A stretch of 64,000 nt of DNA, taken from the NCBI GenBank assembly GCA_950075865.1, contig CATMVA010000009.1, positions 32,049 to 96,048 on the forward strand, in the 5' to 3' direction. A program made the translations under genes and the position numbers. The notes beneath the pieces are model-generated. The model was given only the letters and a program-made list of their open reading frames with translations. It was not told the DNA's origin and ran no database searches. The first letter of the stretch is position 1. Each line of letters opens with the position of its first letter. Shown here piece by piece: positions 9,534 to 18,032 of the stretch. The DNA is from an uncultured Oscillospiraceae bacterium. GTDB lineage: Bacteria; Bacillota; Clostridia; Oscillospirales; Oscillospiraceae.

Positions 9534-10406
9534 ATGGCCTTTCATTCGGTAGAGGCTCTGAAAAGGGCGGCCGGGGAATTCCTCCTCTGGCAGGCGGTAC
9601 AGGCCGACGACTGCCGGGACAGCGGCAGCCCGGAGGAGGATTCCTGGAAGAAAATGTCCTCCCTCTGGGCGGCCATGAAGGAGACCCAGCAGGCGTACGA
9701 CCCGGACAGCCGTTCCCGGAGCGGCCTGGCTGGCGGAGACGGCGCCCGGCTGGAGGGGCCGGGAGTAGGGCTGTGCGATCTGTTCCTGCGGCAGATCATT
9801 TCGGCCGCACTGAAGGGCGGGGAGTGCAACGCCTGTATGAAGCGGATTGTGGCCGCCCCCACCGCCGGGGCGTCAGGGGTTCTGCCCGCCGTACTTATCC
9901 CGCTACAAAAGCGGGACAGGCTGTCCGATGAGGTAATGATCCAGGCCCTCTATGTGGCGGCCGGCTTCGGCCAGGTCATTGCCCAGCGGGCCTCCATCTC
10001 GGGGGCCGAGGGGGGATGTCAGGCCGAGGTGGGCTCGGCTTCGGCCATGGCGGCCGCCGCCTTGGTCCACCTCAAGGGGGGCACGGCTGGGCAGATGGCC
10101 AACGCATGCGCCCTGGCCCTTGCCAACACTCTGGGCTTGGTGTGCGACCCGGTGGGGGGCCTGGTGGAGGTCCCCTGTGTGACTCGGAACGTGATGGGGG
10201 CCGTGAACGCCCTGAGCTGCGCCGAAATGGCCCTCTCGGGAGTGGAGAGCCGGATCCCCTGCGACGAGGTCATCGACGCCATGGGGGCGGTGGGAGCCGC
10301 CCTGCCATCTTCCCTCCGGGAGACCGGCCAGGGCGGCCTGGCCGCCACCCCCACGGGCCGCCGCTTCGCCGAGCGGGTGGTCACCGAGTCGGAAGGGGAA
10401 ACCTGA
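9534..10406 (+). CDS. sdaAA: L-serine dehydratase, iron-sulfur alpha subunit
   Basis: Catalytic subunit of the two-chain serine deaminase. The 290-residue protein holds the cysteines expected to bind the [4Fe-4S] cluster: one in ECNACMKRIVAAPTAGASG and two in VCDPVGGLVEVPC. The AAPTAGASG and ISGAEGGCQAEVG blocks are typical of the family. It starts 4 bases after the beta subunit. A terminator follows at 10412. An alpha/beta hydrolase and CTP synthase converge from the other side. No dedicated serine transporter is adjacent. Confidence 0.95.
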   Translation: MAFHSVEALKRAAGEFLLWQAVQADDCRDSGSPEEDSWKKMSSLWAAMKETQQAYDPDSRSRSGLAGGDGARLEGPGVGLCDLFLRQIISAALKGGECNACMKRIVAAPTAGASGVLPAVLIPLQKRDRLSDEVMIQALYVAAGFGQVIAQRASISGAEGGCQAEVGSASAMAAAALVHLKGGTAGQMANACALALANTLGLVCDPVGGLVEVPCVTRNVMGAVNALSCAEMALSGVESRIPCDEVIDAMGAVGAALPSSLRETGQGGLAATPTGRRFAERVVTESEGET

Positions 10407-10411
10407 ACTGA

Positions 10412-10446
10412 AAAAAGGACGGTATCCCGGGGATACCGTCCTTTTT
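10412..10446. terminator. Bidirectional terminator
   Basis: A 16-bp stem, AAAAAGGACGGTATCC with GGATACCGTCCTTTTT and loop CGG, serves both sdaAA and the convergent hydrolase gene, whose stop codon at 10445 touches it. Confidence 0.92.
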
Positions 10447-11311
10447 ATTGCAGGTGGGATCGAATGAACTGCCCCATGAGGGCGATGGCCTCCCGGCTGT
10501 CGTCGGTGGGCGCAAAGCCGGTGAAGCCGTGGGGCTGCTCGGGGTACTCCTTCACAGTTACGTCCACCCCTGCCGAGCGAAGGGTCCCGGCGTAGCGGAG
10601 CCCCTCGTCATGAAGGCTGTCGTGGCCGCAGAGGATGAGCAGGGCGGGGGGCATACCCGCCAGGTCCTCCGCTGCTGCAAAGGCGGGGGAGACTTGGATG
10701 TCCCGGGCGGTCTCCCCCGGGGCGTAGCAGGCGTTGAACATCTCCATCATCCAGTTGGGCAGAGCCCCTTTGGGATGGGGCTTTTCCGTTGGGGGCGTGG
10801 CGCAATCCGTCACCGGATAGTCCAGCACCTGACATTTGAATCGAAATTTCCGCTCCGCCAGGTCATTCATACAGGTGACGGTGGCCAGATCGCCTCCGGC
10901 GCTGTGGCCGCCGATGGCCATACGCTCGGTATCTATACCCAATTCCGAAGCCTGGGAGACATACCAGGCGATCACATCGTGGATGGCCTCCACCGCCGCC
11001 GGGTAAGGGTGGTCGGGGGCCTTGGGGTAGTCGATGGAGATGCCCTTCATCCCCAGGGCTTGAAGGGCAAGGCATATGGTCTCGTCCATGTCGGCGCTGC
11101 CCAGGACGAAGCCGCCCCCGTGGAGGTCCACGAACAGGGGCTGCGTTTCGGTGACGTCAAAGCCATACTCCAGCACCCGCACCTTGCCCCGGCGGGTGTC
11201 CACCGTACGCTCCCGGCCTTCGGCAGCGGTGCGGTAGATGCCGAAGCCATGCCTGACCACCCGGCGGTATATGCCCTGGAGCCGCCGGGCCAGCCATAAT
11301 GTTCCTGACAT
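10445..11311 (-). CDS. Alpha/beta hydrolase (HSL-type esterase)
   Basis: The 288-residue protein has the hormone-sensitive-lipase-type oxyanion motif HGGGF, the nucleophile elbow GHSAGG, the acid in CGHDSLHDEG and the catalytic His in PEQPHGF. It is probably a cytoplasmic carboxylesterase of unknown natural substrate, with no signal peptide. The ATG shares one base with the pyrG stop codon (TGATG) and AAAGGA lies upstream, so its translation is probably coupled to pyrG. The frame stays open far upstream inside pyrG, but that part is only the shadow of the CTP synthase gene. The link to CTP synthesis is not obvious. Confidence 0.88.
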   Translation of the reverse strand: MSGTLWLARRLQGIYRRVVRHGFGIYRTAAEGRERTVDTRRGKVRVLEYGFDVTETQPLFVDLHGGGFVLGSADMDETICLALQALGMKGISIDYPKAPDHPYPAAVEAIHDVIAWYVSQASELGIDTERMAIGGHSAGGDLATVTCMNDLAERKFRFKCQVLDYPVTDCATPPTEKPHPKGALPNWMMEMFNACYAPGETARDIQVSPAFAAAEDLAGMPPALLILCGHDSLHDEGLRYAGTLRSAGVDVTVKEYPEQPHGFTGFAPTDDSREAIALMGQFIRSHLQ

Positions 11312-12915
11312 CAGATGCGTCCTTTCTTTGCCGCCCGGATGAATTCCCGGAACAGGGGGTGGGCCTTGTTGGGACGGCTTTTGAATTCGGGGTGGAACTG
11401 GACGCCCACGAACCAGGGGTGGTTTTGGAGCTCCACGATCTCCACCAGACGGCCGTCGGGGGAGGTACCGGCCAGGGTGAGGCCCGAGGTCTGGAGCTCC
11501 TCCCGGAAGGTGTTGGAGAACTCGTAGCGGTGGCGGTGGCGCTCCCGGATGAGGTCCTCGCCGTAGGCCGCCAGGGTCCGGGTGCCCGGGGTCAAATGGC
11601 AGGGGCAAGCTCCCAGACGCATGGTGCCCCCCTTGGCGGTGATCCCCACCTGATCGGGCATCAGGTCGATGACCGGGTGGTGGGTGGTGAGGTCAAACTC
11701 ACTGGAGTTGGCGTCTGCCATGCCGGAGACCTGCCGGGCGAACTCCACCACCGCCATCTGCATGCCCAGGCAGATGCCGAAGAAGGGGACAGAATGTTCC
11801 CGGGCGTAGCGGATGGCGGCGATCATGCCCTCGGCGCCCCGGGCGCCGAAGCCGCCGGGGACCAGGATACCGTCGCAGTCCCTCAGCCGCTGGGCGGCGT
11901 TCCCGTCGGTAATCTGCTCGGAATCCACCCAGTCGATGTCCACCATCACGTCGTTCTCAATGCCCCCGTGGTGGAGGGCCTCAGCCACTGACAGGTAAGC
12001 GTCGTGGAGGTTCATGTACTTACCCACCATGGCGATCTTCACACGGTTTTTGGCGTTTTTGGCCCGGTCCACCATGGCCCTCCAGCCGGTGAGGTCGGGG
12101 GTGCGGTCAGGAAGCCCCAGCCGCTTGCAGACCACCCGGCCCAGCCCCTCCGCTTCCAGCATGAGGGGCACCTCGTAGAGGATGGGGGCGGTGCGGTTGG
12201 GGATGGCGTTCTCAGTGGGGATGTTGCAGAACAGGGCGATCTTGTCCCGCACATCCTTGGGGATGTCGTAGTCGGAACGGCACAAAATCACGTCGGGCTG
12301 GATGCCCAAAGACAGCAGCTCCTTGGCCGAGTGCTGGGTGGGTTTGCTTTTCAGCTCCCCGGTGCCGGGGATGGAGACGATGAGGGAGACGTGGAGGAAC
12401 AGGCTGTTCTCCCGGCCCACCTCCACGGCGGCCTGGCGGATGGCTTCCAGAAAGGGCTGGGACTCGATGTCGCCCACGGTGCCGCCCACCTCGGTAATGA
12501 CCACATCGGCCCCGGTTTCCTCGCCGGCTAGATAAATGTGGCGCTTGATCTCGTCGGTGATGTGGGGGATGACCTGCACGGTGCCCCCCAGGTAGTCGCC
12601 GCTCCGCTCCCGGTTGAGGACGTTCCAGTAGACCTTGCCCGAGGTCACCGAGGAGTGGACGGTGAGATTTTCGTCGATGAACCGCTCGTAGTGTCCCAGG
12701 TCCAGGTCGGTCTCGGCCCCGTCCTCGGTGACAAAGACCTCCCCGTGCTGGTAGGGGGACATGGTGCCGGGGTCCACGTTCAGGTAGGGGTCGAACTTCT
12801 GGATGGTGACCTTGTACCCCCGGGCCTTCAGGAGCCGGCCCAAAGAGGCGGCCGCAATGCCCTTGCCCAGGCCGGAGACCACGCCGCCGGTGACGAAGAT
12901 GTACTTGGTTGACAT
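11311..12915 (-). CDS. pyrG: CTP synthase
   Basis: Aminates UTP to CTP with glutamine as nitrogen donor; the final step of pyrimidine nucleotide synthesis. The 534-residue length is typical. The N-terminal amidoligase domain opens with [13 protein letters not shown] and contains [11 protein letters not shown]. The C-terminal class I glutaminase has the nucleophile in GICLGMQ and the His/Glu pair in GVQFHPEF. The ATG follows GGGAGGAATTATT. A strong promoter lies at 12987-13016. The C-terminal stop overlaps the hydrolase start. Confidence 0.98.
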   Translation of the reverse strand: MSTKYIFVTGGVVSGLGKGIAAASLGRLLKARGYKVTIQKFDPYLNVDPGTMSPYQHGEVFVTEDGAETDLDLGHYERFIDENLTVHSSVTSGKVYWNVLNRERSGDYLGGTVQVIPHITDEIKRHIYLAGEETGADVVITEVGGTVGDIESQPFLEAIRQAAVEVGRENSLFLHVSLIVSIPGTGELKSKPTQHSAKELLSLGIQPDVILCRSDYDIPKDVRDKIALFCNIPTENAIPNRTAPILYEVPLMLEAEGLGRVVCKRLGLPDRTPDLTGWRAMVDRAKNAKNRVKIAMVGKYMNLHDAYLSVAEALHHGGIENDVMVDIDWVDSEQITDGNAAQRLRDCDGILVPGGFGARGAEGMIAAIRYAREHSVPFFGICLGMQMAVVEFARQVSGMADANSSEFDLTTHHPVIDLMPDQVGITAKGGTMRLGACPCHLTPGTRTLAAYGEDLIRERHRHRYEFSNTFREELQTSGLTLAGTSPDGRLVEIVELQNHPWFVGVQFHPEFKSRPNKAHPLFREFIRAAKKGRI

Positions 12916-12986
12916 AATAATTCCTCCCGTCCCGGCCCCATTGCCGTGGCCGGCGCTCCTGCCGGCGTCAAAATCATAACGGGACT

Positions 12987-13016
12987 ATTTTACGCCCTGG
13001 GGCGGCCCTTTGTCAA
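12987..13016 (-). promoter_or_regulatory. Predicted promoter of pyrG
   Basis: On the minus strand, TTGACA (13011-13016) and TAAAAT (12987-12992) have an 18-base spacer of GC-rich sequence. Transcription would begin about 65 bases before the ATG. I did not find a clear C-stuttering or attenuator structure. Confidence 0.75.
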
Positions 13017-13080
13017 CGAGAAAAATCCAAAAAATGACATTAAATTCAATTTTTTGGTAAATGAAAAATGAGGAAAAAGG

Positions 13081-13120
13081 AAACCGCCTCCGCCGGCTTT
13101 TTGTCCGGCGGAGGCGGTTT
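13081..13120 (-). terminator. Hairpin after the RidA-like gene
   Basis: A 16-bp stem, AAACCGCCTCCGCCGG with CCGGCGGAGGCGGTTT, has an 8-base loop. It lies between the pyrG promoter and the RidA-like stop codon. The T tract is short (TTT then CC), so termination strength is uncertain. Confidence 0.65.
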
Positions 13121-13144
13121 CTATAAAAGGAGTAGTGGAACGCA

Positions 13145-13459
13145 TTATTGGACGGCGATGGCCCCGATCTCGCAGAGGGCGCCCTTGGGCAAGGTCTTTA
13201 CCGCCGCGCAGGAGCGGGCGGGCTTGGAGACGAAAAATTTGGCGTAGACCTCGTTAAAGGAGGCAAAGCCGCCCATATCAGCGAGGAAGCAGGTGGTTTT
13301 GGTGACCTTATCAAAACCGGTTCCCACAGCCGTCAGAATGGCCCCCACATTATGGCAGCTCCATTCGGCCTGGGCGGTGATGCCCAGACCTGCGGCGGCG
13401 TAGCCCTGGTAGTAGGGCCCGATGGCGCTGGGGGCGTTTTTGGTGTCGATGACTTTCAT
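13145..13459 (-). CDS. RidA family protein with internal deletion
   Basis: RidA proteins hydrolyse reactive enamine/imine intermediates from PLP enzymes. This copy is 104 residues, whereas the family is about 125-130. The ends are conserved (MKVIDTKNAPSAIGPYYQG at the start; KPARSCAAVKTLPKGALCEI at the end, including the substrate-binding Arg and the Glu). The middle block that normally contains the LVFTSGQ-type strand and the loop before the HNVGAIL helix is about 24 residues short. It may still fold or may be decaying. The ATG follows AAAGGAATC. It sits directly after the remains of a permease and another gene. Confidence 0.75.
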   Translation of the reverse strand: MKVIDTKNAPSAIGPYYQGYAAAGLGITAQAEWSCHNVGAILTAVGTGFDKVTKTTCFLADMGGFASFNEVYAKFFVSKPARSCAAVKTLPKGALCEIGAIAVQ

Positions 13460-13472
13460 GGAAAAGATTCCT

Positions 13473-13873
13473 TTAACTGATGATCTGGGCCAGCTCCTTG
13501 GGGGAGGGCACGTCGTCCACGGTTTTGCCGTAGGAATCAGCTGGGCCAGATAGGAGACGATGGAGATACCGAACACCGAAAGACTCAGGTTGGAGATCAG
13601 CATGATCAGGGCACCGTCACCAGTAAAGAAGGGGGGCAGACACAGGGCGCTTTGATCGTAGCTTCCGCCGGGAAGGACAAAGGTAGCGGACAGAATAGGC
13701 GAGCGGATGTACTCCAAAAACACAATGAACATGGCTAAAACCACGGCCAAAGTAATGCCGCGGCCGGCGTAGTAGATGCCGATTCCCAGCATAGAGAAAA
13801 TTCCGGCACCGATACAGCTTCCGATTCCTATGGATGTCAGGTCAAATACGCCGAGCTTTTTCCTTTTCGTTAT
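13473..13873 (-). pseudogene. APC-type permease N-terminal remnant joined to another gene tail
   Basis: Reading the minus strand from about 13873, the frame gives TKRKKLGVFDLTSIGIGSC, then three or more hydrophobic segments of the amino acid permease type (YYAGRGITLAVVLAMFIVF; LIMLISNLSLSVFGIS). The likely start codon is ATA instead of ATG, 9 bases after GGGAGG. After SYLAQLIP (about 13540) the homology-like sequence ends abruptly. A second frame then reads ADSYGKTVDDVPSPKELAQ and stops at 13473, resembling the C terminus of a different enzyme. This looks like a deletion that fused two genes. Only about 110 of roughly 450 permease residues remain. Confidence 0.7.
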
Positions 13874-14027
13874 GAATGCTGTCCTCCCAGCAGCAGATAC
13901 AAATAGCCCTAAATAATTTAAGACCTTAACTATTTACGCCACAAGCCATTTGCGGATACAAGGTATTTATGAAAATTTGGAGAATGCCCCAAAAATAAGA
14001 ACAGCTTTTTGCGCATTGCGCACAAAA

Positions 14028-14050
14028 AGAGGGCGGTAAAACCGCCCTCT
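14028..14050 (-). terminator. Terminator of the DUF1846 operon
   Basis: AGAGGGCGGT and ACCGCCCTCT pair around AAA, and on the minus strand the stem is followed by TTTTTGTG. Just past it is the palindrome TGCGCA-T-TGCGCA (14010-14022). The intergenic stretch 13874-14027 is otherwise AT-rich with nothing else recognised. Confidence 0.8.
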
Positions 14051-14065
14051 AAAGGTGTTGGAACA

Positions 14066-14321
14066 TTATTTGTCTTTGCTTTCGGGGTGAAGGAGGGCCA
14101 CATACTTTTCCATAGCCTTGTACATGGTCTCTATCTCCTCGAAGGTCAAGTTGTGGCGCATATTGATGTAGTCGTTGTAGCCCAGAACGAACTTGTAGAT
14201 GACGTTCATCTTTTTGTCCAACACGGCAAAGGAGCGGTAAAGTTCCTCAGGGGGGCATGCCGGATAGGTCCCAGCCTTCGTTTTTAGACAGGTCGGAAAA
14301 GTTCTGCAAATCAGTGGTCAT
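14066..14321 (-). pseudogene. Small gene interrupted by a +1 frameshift in a C6 run
   Basis: From the ATG at 14321 the frame reads MTTDLQNFSDLSKNEGWDLS and then GMPP and a stop. If one C of the six-C run near 14251-14256 is removed, the frame continues PEELYRSFAVLDKKMNVIY and runs to a stop at 14066, giving about 84 residues rich in helix-forming and charged residues. The ribosome site GAGGGA precedes the ATG. The gene lies 21 bases after the DUF1846 gene and before the operon terminator. Either it is a recent pseudogene, a slippery or phase-variable site, or a sequencing error in a homopolymer. Function unknown. Confidence 0.7.
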
Positions 14322-14342
14322 GGAGTCCCTCTGCGGTGGGGA

Positions 14343-15827
14343 TTACCGGTGGTAGAGCTTTTTGGTCTCGTACTGTGGCTCGCAGGTGACCTGTAATCCC
14401 AGCTTTTTATAGAGGCGCATATCGGTGGCCGAGAGCATCACCGACACGTGGGCCTGGCAGTTCCGAAGGGAGGCCAGCTGGTCCATGGCCTTGTCGGCCA
14501 GGGGATTGGTGGTGGCGCTGGAGGCCAGAGCGATGAGGACTTCGTCCGAGTGGAGCCGGGGGTTGAGGCTGCCCAGGTGCTCCACCTTCAGGTGCTGGAT
14601 GGGCATGATGGCTTCGGGGGAGATGAGGTCCAGGGTCTGGGGGATACCGGCCAGGGCCTTGAGGGCGTTGAGGACGGCACCGGCGGCGGGGCCCATCAGG
14701 TCGGAGGTCTTGCCGGTGACCAGCCGGCCGTCGGGAAGCTCTATGGCGGCGGAGGGGGAACCGGTCTCCTGGGCCACCGCCAGGGCGGCCGTGACCACCT
14801 TTCGGTCGGTGGCGGTGACCCCAGTCTGGTTCATCAAAAGCTCCAGCTTGTAGACCGTCTCGTCGCTGCCCTTGCCCCGGCGGCGGTCGCAGAGGGCGTC
14901 GTAGTACCGCCGGATGATCTCTTGCCGGGCGGCGTTTTGGACGGCCTCGTCGTCGAAGATGCAGTAGCCCGCCATGTTGACCCCCATGTCGGTGGGGGAC
15001 TTGTAGGGACTCTCTCCCATGATGGTCTCGAACATCCGGGAGAGGACGGGGAAGACCTCTACGTCCCGGTTGTAGTTCACCGTGGTCTCTCCGTAGGCGG
15101 CCAGGTGGAAGGGGTCGATCATGTTCACGTCGTTGAGGTCGGCGGTGGCCGCCTCGTAGGCCCGGTTTACCGGGTGCTCCAGAGGGAGGTTCCAGATGGG
15201 GAAGGTTTCAAACTTGGCATAGCCCGCCTTGACCCCCCGCTGGTACTCGTGGTAGAGCTGGGAGAGGCAGACCGCCATCTTGCCGCTGCCCGGGCCGGGG
15301 GCGGTGACCACAACCAGGGGGAGGGAGGTCTCCACAAACTGGTTTCTGCCATAGCCATCTTCACTGACGATGAAGGGGATGTTGTGGGGGTAGCCCTCGA
15401 TGGGATAATGGCGGTAGACCCGGACCCCCAGTCCCTCCAGACGATTCTGGAAGGCGGCGGCCGCAGACTGGCCGGTGAAGCGGGTGATGACCACGCTGCC
15501 GACATAAAGACCCATCTCTCGGAAGGCGTCGATGAGCCGGAGTACGTCCACATCGTAGGTGATGCCCAGGTCGCCCCGGACCTTGTTTTTCTCGATGTCG
15601 GCGGCGTTGATGGCGATGACGATCTCGGCCTGGTCCTTCAGCTGGGTCAGCATCCGGATCTTGCTGTCCGGCTCAAAGCCGGGGAGCACACGGGCGGCGT
15701 GGTAGTCGTCAAAGAGCTTGCCGCCGAACTCCAGGTAGAGCTTGCCGCCGAACTGGGCAATGCGCTCTTGGATGTGGGCGGATTGGGTCTCTAAGTATTT
15801 GGCGTTGTCGAAACCGGGCTTCCTCAT
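14343..15827 (-). CDS. DUF1846 (UPF0371) family protein
   Basis: The 494-residue cytosolic protein matches the family by its opening ([19 protein letters not shown]) and length. A glycine-rich P-loop-like segment [15 protein letters not shown] lies near residue 175, suggesting nucleotide binding. Structures of this family are known, but I know of no established reaction. It is the second gene of an operon: the lipoprotein gene ends 36 bases upstream and the frameshifted small gene follows 21 bases downstream. The ATG has a weak GAGGGGACGGTCGG ribosome site. Confidence 0.88.
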   Translation of the reverse strand: MRKPGFDNAKYLETQSAHIQERIAQFGGKLYLEFGGKLFDDYHAARVLPGFEPDSKIRMLTQLKDQAEIVIAINAADIEKNKVRGDLGITYDVDVLRLIDAFREMGLYVGSVVITRFTGQSAAAAFQNRLEGLGVRVYRHYPIEGYPHNIPFIVSEDGYGRNQFVETSLPLVVVTAPGPGSGKMAVCLSQLYHEYQRGVKAGYAKFETFPIWNLPLEHPVNRAYEAATADLNDVNMIDPFHLAAYGETTVNYNRDVEVFPVLSRMFETIMGESPYKSPTDMGVNMAGYCIFDDEAVQNAARQEIIRRYYDALCDRRRGKGSDETVYKLELLMNQTGVTATDRKVVTAALAVAQETGSPSAAIELPDGRLVTGKTSDLMGPAAGAVLNALKALAGIPQTLDLISPEAIMPIQHLKVEHLGSLNPRLHSDEVLIALASSATTNPLADKAMDQLASLRNCQAHVSVMLSATDMRLYKKLGLQVTCEPQYETKKLYHR

Positions 15828-15863
15828 CCGACCGTCCCCTCCGTATCCCCGCAGTGTTGGTGT

Positions 15864-16601
15864 TTACTGAGCGTTGTAGTCGATGATGAGCCAGTCCAGG
15901 TTGCTGAAATCCTCGTTGCTGATGAAGAGGGAGCCGTCCTCGGAGAGCTGGACCTGGATGACGATGTTCTTCTCGGCCAGGGTGCCGATGTTGGGGATCT
16001 GGGTTTCCAGCAGGTTCAGAAGGGTGTCGTAGTACTCGGGGGCGAAAACATTGGTGTACCAGTCGATGTACTCGTCGTCGCTCATGGAGTCCACGTCCAC
16101 GTTGTCAAACTTGGCCCAGAAAGCCTCGAAGCCGTCCTCAAAGTTGTCGTCCACCAGCTTGATGATGTCCAGGGGCCGCACGTTCACCTTGACGGCGAAG
16201 GTGCCGTCGTCCTGCTTGCTGGAGGAGGCGACGGTGTAATCGGCCTTGGCGTAGATCTGCTTATAGAGCTCACGGGCCTGATGGAGCTGCATGTCCGAGG
16301 GGGTCAGGGTGGTGTTCCGGTCCTCGGGGGAGGGAATGCCGTAAATGCCCATGAAGTACTCGGCCTCGTACTCGATCTTGGAGTCGTACTGCTCCCTGGC
16401 GTCGCTGGTAGTCACGTTGCTGTAAAACTCCACGAAGCCGCTGAACTGGCCCTTGTAAGTAGTGTCCATCTCTATCTGAACACACTTCTTGGCGTCCTCG
16501 GTGCTGATCTTGTCGCCGTCCCGGCAGCCGGCCAGGCCCAAGATCATCAGCGCGGCCAGGGACAGGGTAAGGATGTGTTTTGTGAGATTCATCTTTTTCA
16601 T
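15864..16601 (-). CDS. Secreted lipoprotein, paralogue of the 6.1-kb lipoprotein
   Basis: A signal peptide with lipobox LGLAGC marks Cys26 of the 245-residue protein as the likely anchor. The rest is an acidic globular domain with EYFMGIYGIP, a long helix ending ELYKQIYAKADYTV, VNVRPLDII and a final ISNEDFSNLDWLIIDY. The same blocks in the same order occur in the lipoprotein at 6108-7019, which adds a Pro/Ser/Thr tail that this one lacks. The ATG follows TAGGAGGAAACTATAACC. It is the first gene of the DUF1846 operon. Function unknown. Confidence 0.82.
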   Translation of the reverse strand: MKKMNLTKHILTLSLAALMILGLAGCRDGDKISTEDAKKCVQIEMDTTYKGQFSGFVEFYSNVTTSDAREQYDSKIEYEAEYFMGIYGIPSPEDRNTTLTPSDMQLHQARELYKQIYAKADYTVASSSKQDDGTFAVKVNVRPLDIIKLVDDNFEDGFEAFWAKFDNVDVDSMSDDEYIDWYTNVFAPEYYDTLLNLLETQIPNIGTLAEKNIVIQVQLSEDGSLFISNEDFSNLDWLIIDYNAQ

Positions 16602-16744
16602 GGTTATAGTTTCCTCCTACATAAAGAACTGAGGGCCCCTTTTCGGTAAGCCCATATCTCTTTTATTCTATCATAGTTCCCGCAGAATAGGAAGATGAAA
16701 ATTTACAAAATATCCATAATTTTTTCTCGGACGAGAGGTCACAC

Positions 16745-16785
16745 AAAAACAGCCCCGGACAGGCAGGCTGTCCGGGGCAAAACCC
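16745..16785 (-). terminator. Terminator after the DHHW gene
   Basis: On the minus strand GCCCCGGACAG and CTGTCCGGGGC form an 11-bp stem followed by TGTTTTTGTG. It is 7 bases past the DHHW stop codon. Confidence 0.85.
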
Positions 16786-17919
16786 TTACCTCAGGAAGGG
16801 GAAGTTGGCGTCGCTGGTGAAGTTGGGTACCGAGTAGAGCACCAGCACCTGGTCGATGCCGGCCTTGGTCACATAGCTGGACAGGGGGGCTTTGCAGTAG
16901 CGCAGGTCAGCCAGGTGGATCTCCGAGTAGTGGGCGGTGAGGAAGGGCACCAGGGAGTCGGTGTAGCTGTCCCGGATGATGAGGAGCTTGGGCTTGTCGG
17001 TGTTTCCGGTCTCCACCACGGCCAGGGGCTGGTTGCCTCCCAGGAACATGGAGTACTTATCCTTCTTGTCAAGGTAACTCTCGTCATAGAGCTGCCGCTC
17101 CTCCACGACGAGGGGGTTCCAGTCGGCGTCGCAGGTGACCGAGGAGACACGGATGCCCTCCTCGGGGACGTAGGTGTCCATCTCGTCGGGGGCGACCCAG
17201 CGGACGCCCGAGGAGGAGAAGACCGTGCCGTAGAAGGAGCCGGAGACCGTGGTCTTCTGATACTGGCTCAGGGGGACGGGCTCGTAGTCCAGGGCGTCGG
17301 CCAGGGCCACATAGCCGTAGTAAGCCCCCAGGGAGGTCCAGTGGTGGTCGGTGCGGTAGAAGATGGCCTCGTCCTTATGCGCCATCAGCGTGGAGAGAAT
17401 GTCCACGGTGGGGAGGGCGGTGTTCTCGGCCACATAATCCAGCACCAGCTTCTGGTCATAGTTGGGGGCATTGGCCGGGAGCTTGTGGGACCAAACACAG
17501 GCCTGGGTGGGGATGAGCCCCAGGGTCACCGGGACCTCCACCGCGGCGGCAAACTGGTTGACCTTATCCAGATTCCGGCTGACCCGGTCGGCGTCAGGCT
17601 CATCAAAGCGGGTGATGAGGGCACCGTCGGCGCAGAAATAGACATCGTTGTTCTCCTTCTTGCCCAGGATCCGCTCCACATAGGCCTTTCCGGCTACCCA
17701 GAAGTCCCGGAGGACGAACTGGTCGTTGACGTAGGTCTCGTAGTCCGACATGAAGGACCCGGACAGAAGGGTGTCGGCAGTGAGTTTAGGCTTCTGGGCC
17801 AGGGCCCGGTTCTCGATCTGGGAGAACTCCTGGTCCGGGGTGAGGGCGTTGGCCGCCACCGACAGGGTCAGGACCCCGCAGAACAGGCCGGTGATAAAGC
17901 GGGCGTATTTTTTTGACAT
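16786..17919 (-). CDS. DHHW family protein (AlgX/AlgJ-like, MBOAT partner)
   Basis: The 377-residue extracytoplasmic protein has an N-terminal membrane anchor or signal (about residues 5-25). Its family motif is YRTDHHWTSLGAYYG and the late block LLIIRDSYTDSL contains the Ser of the SGNH-like site. Proteins of this type act with an MBOAT acyltransferase to O-acetylate a surface polysaccharide. The MBOAT gene is immediately upstream on the same strand, separated only by the 80-base repeat at 17949-18028. The ATG follows AAGGAGGTCTTTTT. The polysaccharide target cannot be told from this window. Confidence 0.88.
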   Translation of the reverse strand: MSKKYARFITGLFCGVLTLSVAANALTPDQEFSQIENRALAQKPKLTADTLLSGSFMSDYETYVNDQFVLRDFWVAGKAYVERILGKKENNDVYFCADGALITRFDEPDADRVSRNLDKVNQFAAAVEVPVTLGLIPTQACVWSHKLPANAPNYDQKLVLDYVAENTALPTVDILSTLMAHKDEAIFYRTDHHWTSLGAYYGYVALADALDYEPVPLSQYQKTTVSGSFYGTVFSSSGVRWVAPDEMDTYVPEEGIRVSSVTCDADWNPLVVEERQLYDESYLDKKDKYSMFLGGNQPLAVVETGNTDKPKLLIIRDSYTDSLVPFLTAHYSEIHLADLRYCKAPLSSYVTKAGIDQVLVLYSVPNFTSDANFPFLR

Positions 17920-17948
17920 AAAAAGACCTCCTTGATAGGCCGCAGCTT

Positions 17949-18028
17949 GTAGGGGCCGCTGTTCTCAGCGGCCCAATGGAGACGTCTGCCGTATCGGCGA
18001 GTGGGCCGATGAGGACATCGGCCCCTAC
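17949..18028. repeat. 80-bp element with 10-bp terminal inverted repeats and three internal hairpins
   Basis: The ends are GTAGGGGCCG and CGGCCCCTAC. Inside are GGGCCGCTG-TTCT-CAGCGGCCC, a small GCCG-TAT-CGGC hairpin, and GGGCCGATG-AGGA-CATCGGCCC. On the coding strand it begins 4 bases after the MBOAT stop codon. It looks like a small non-autonomous or REP-like element; no transposase is nearby. Confidence 0.7.
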
Positions 18029-18032
18029 GGAT

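Noticed and set aside
11312..11608. N-terminal extension of the alpha/beta hydrolase by 99 residues
   Set aside because: That stretch is an alternate frame of pyrG and is Pro/Gly-rich. The hydrolase has its own ATG coupled to the pyrG stop codon.
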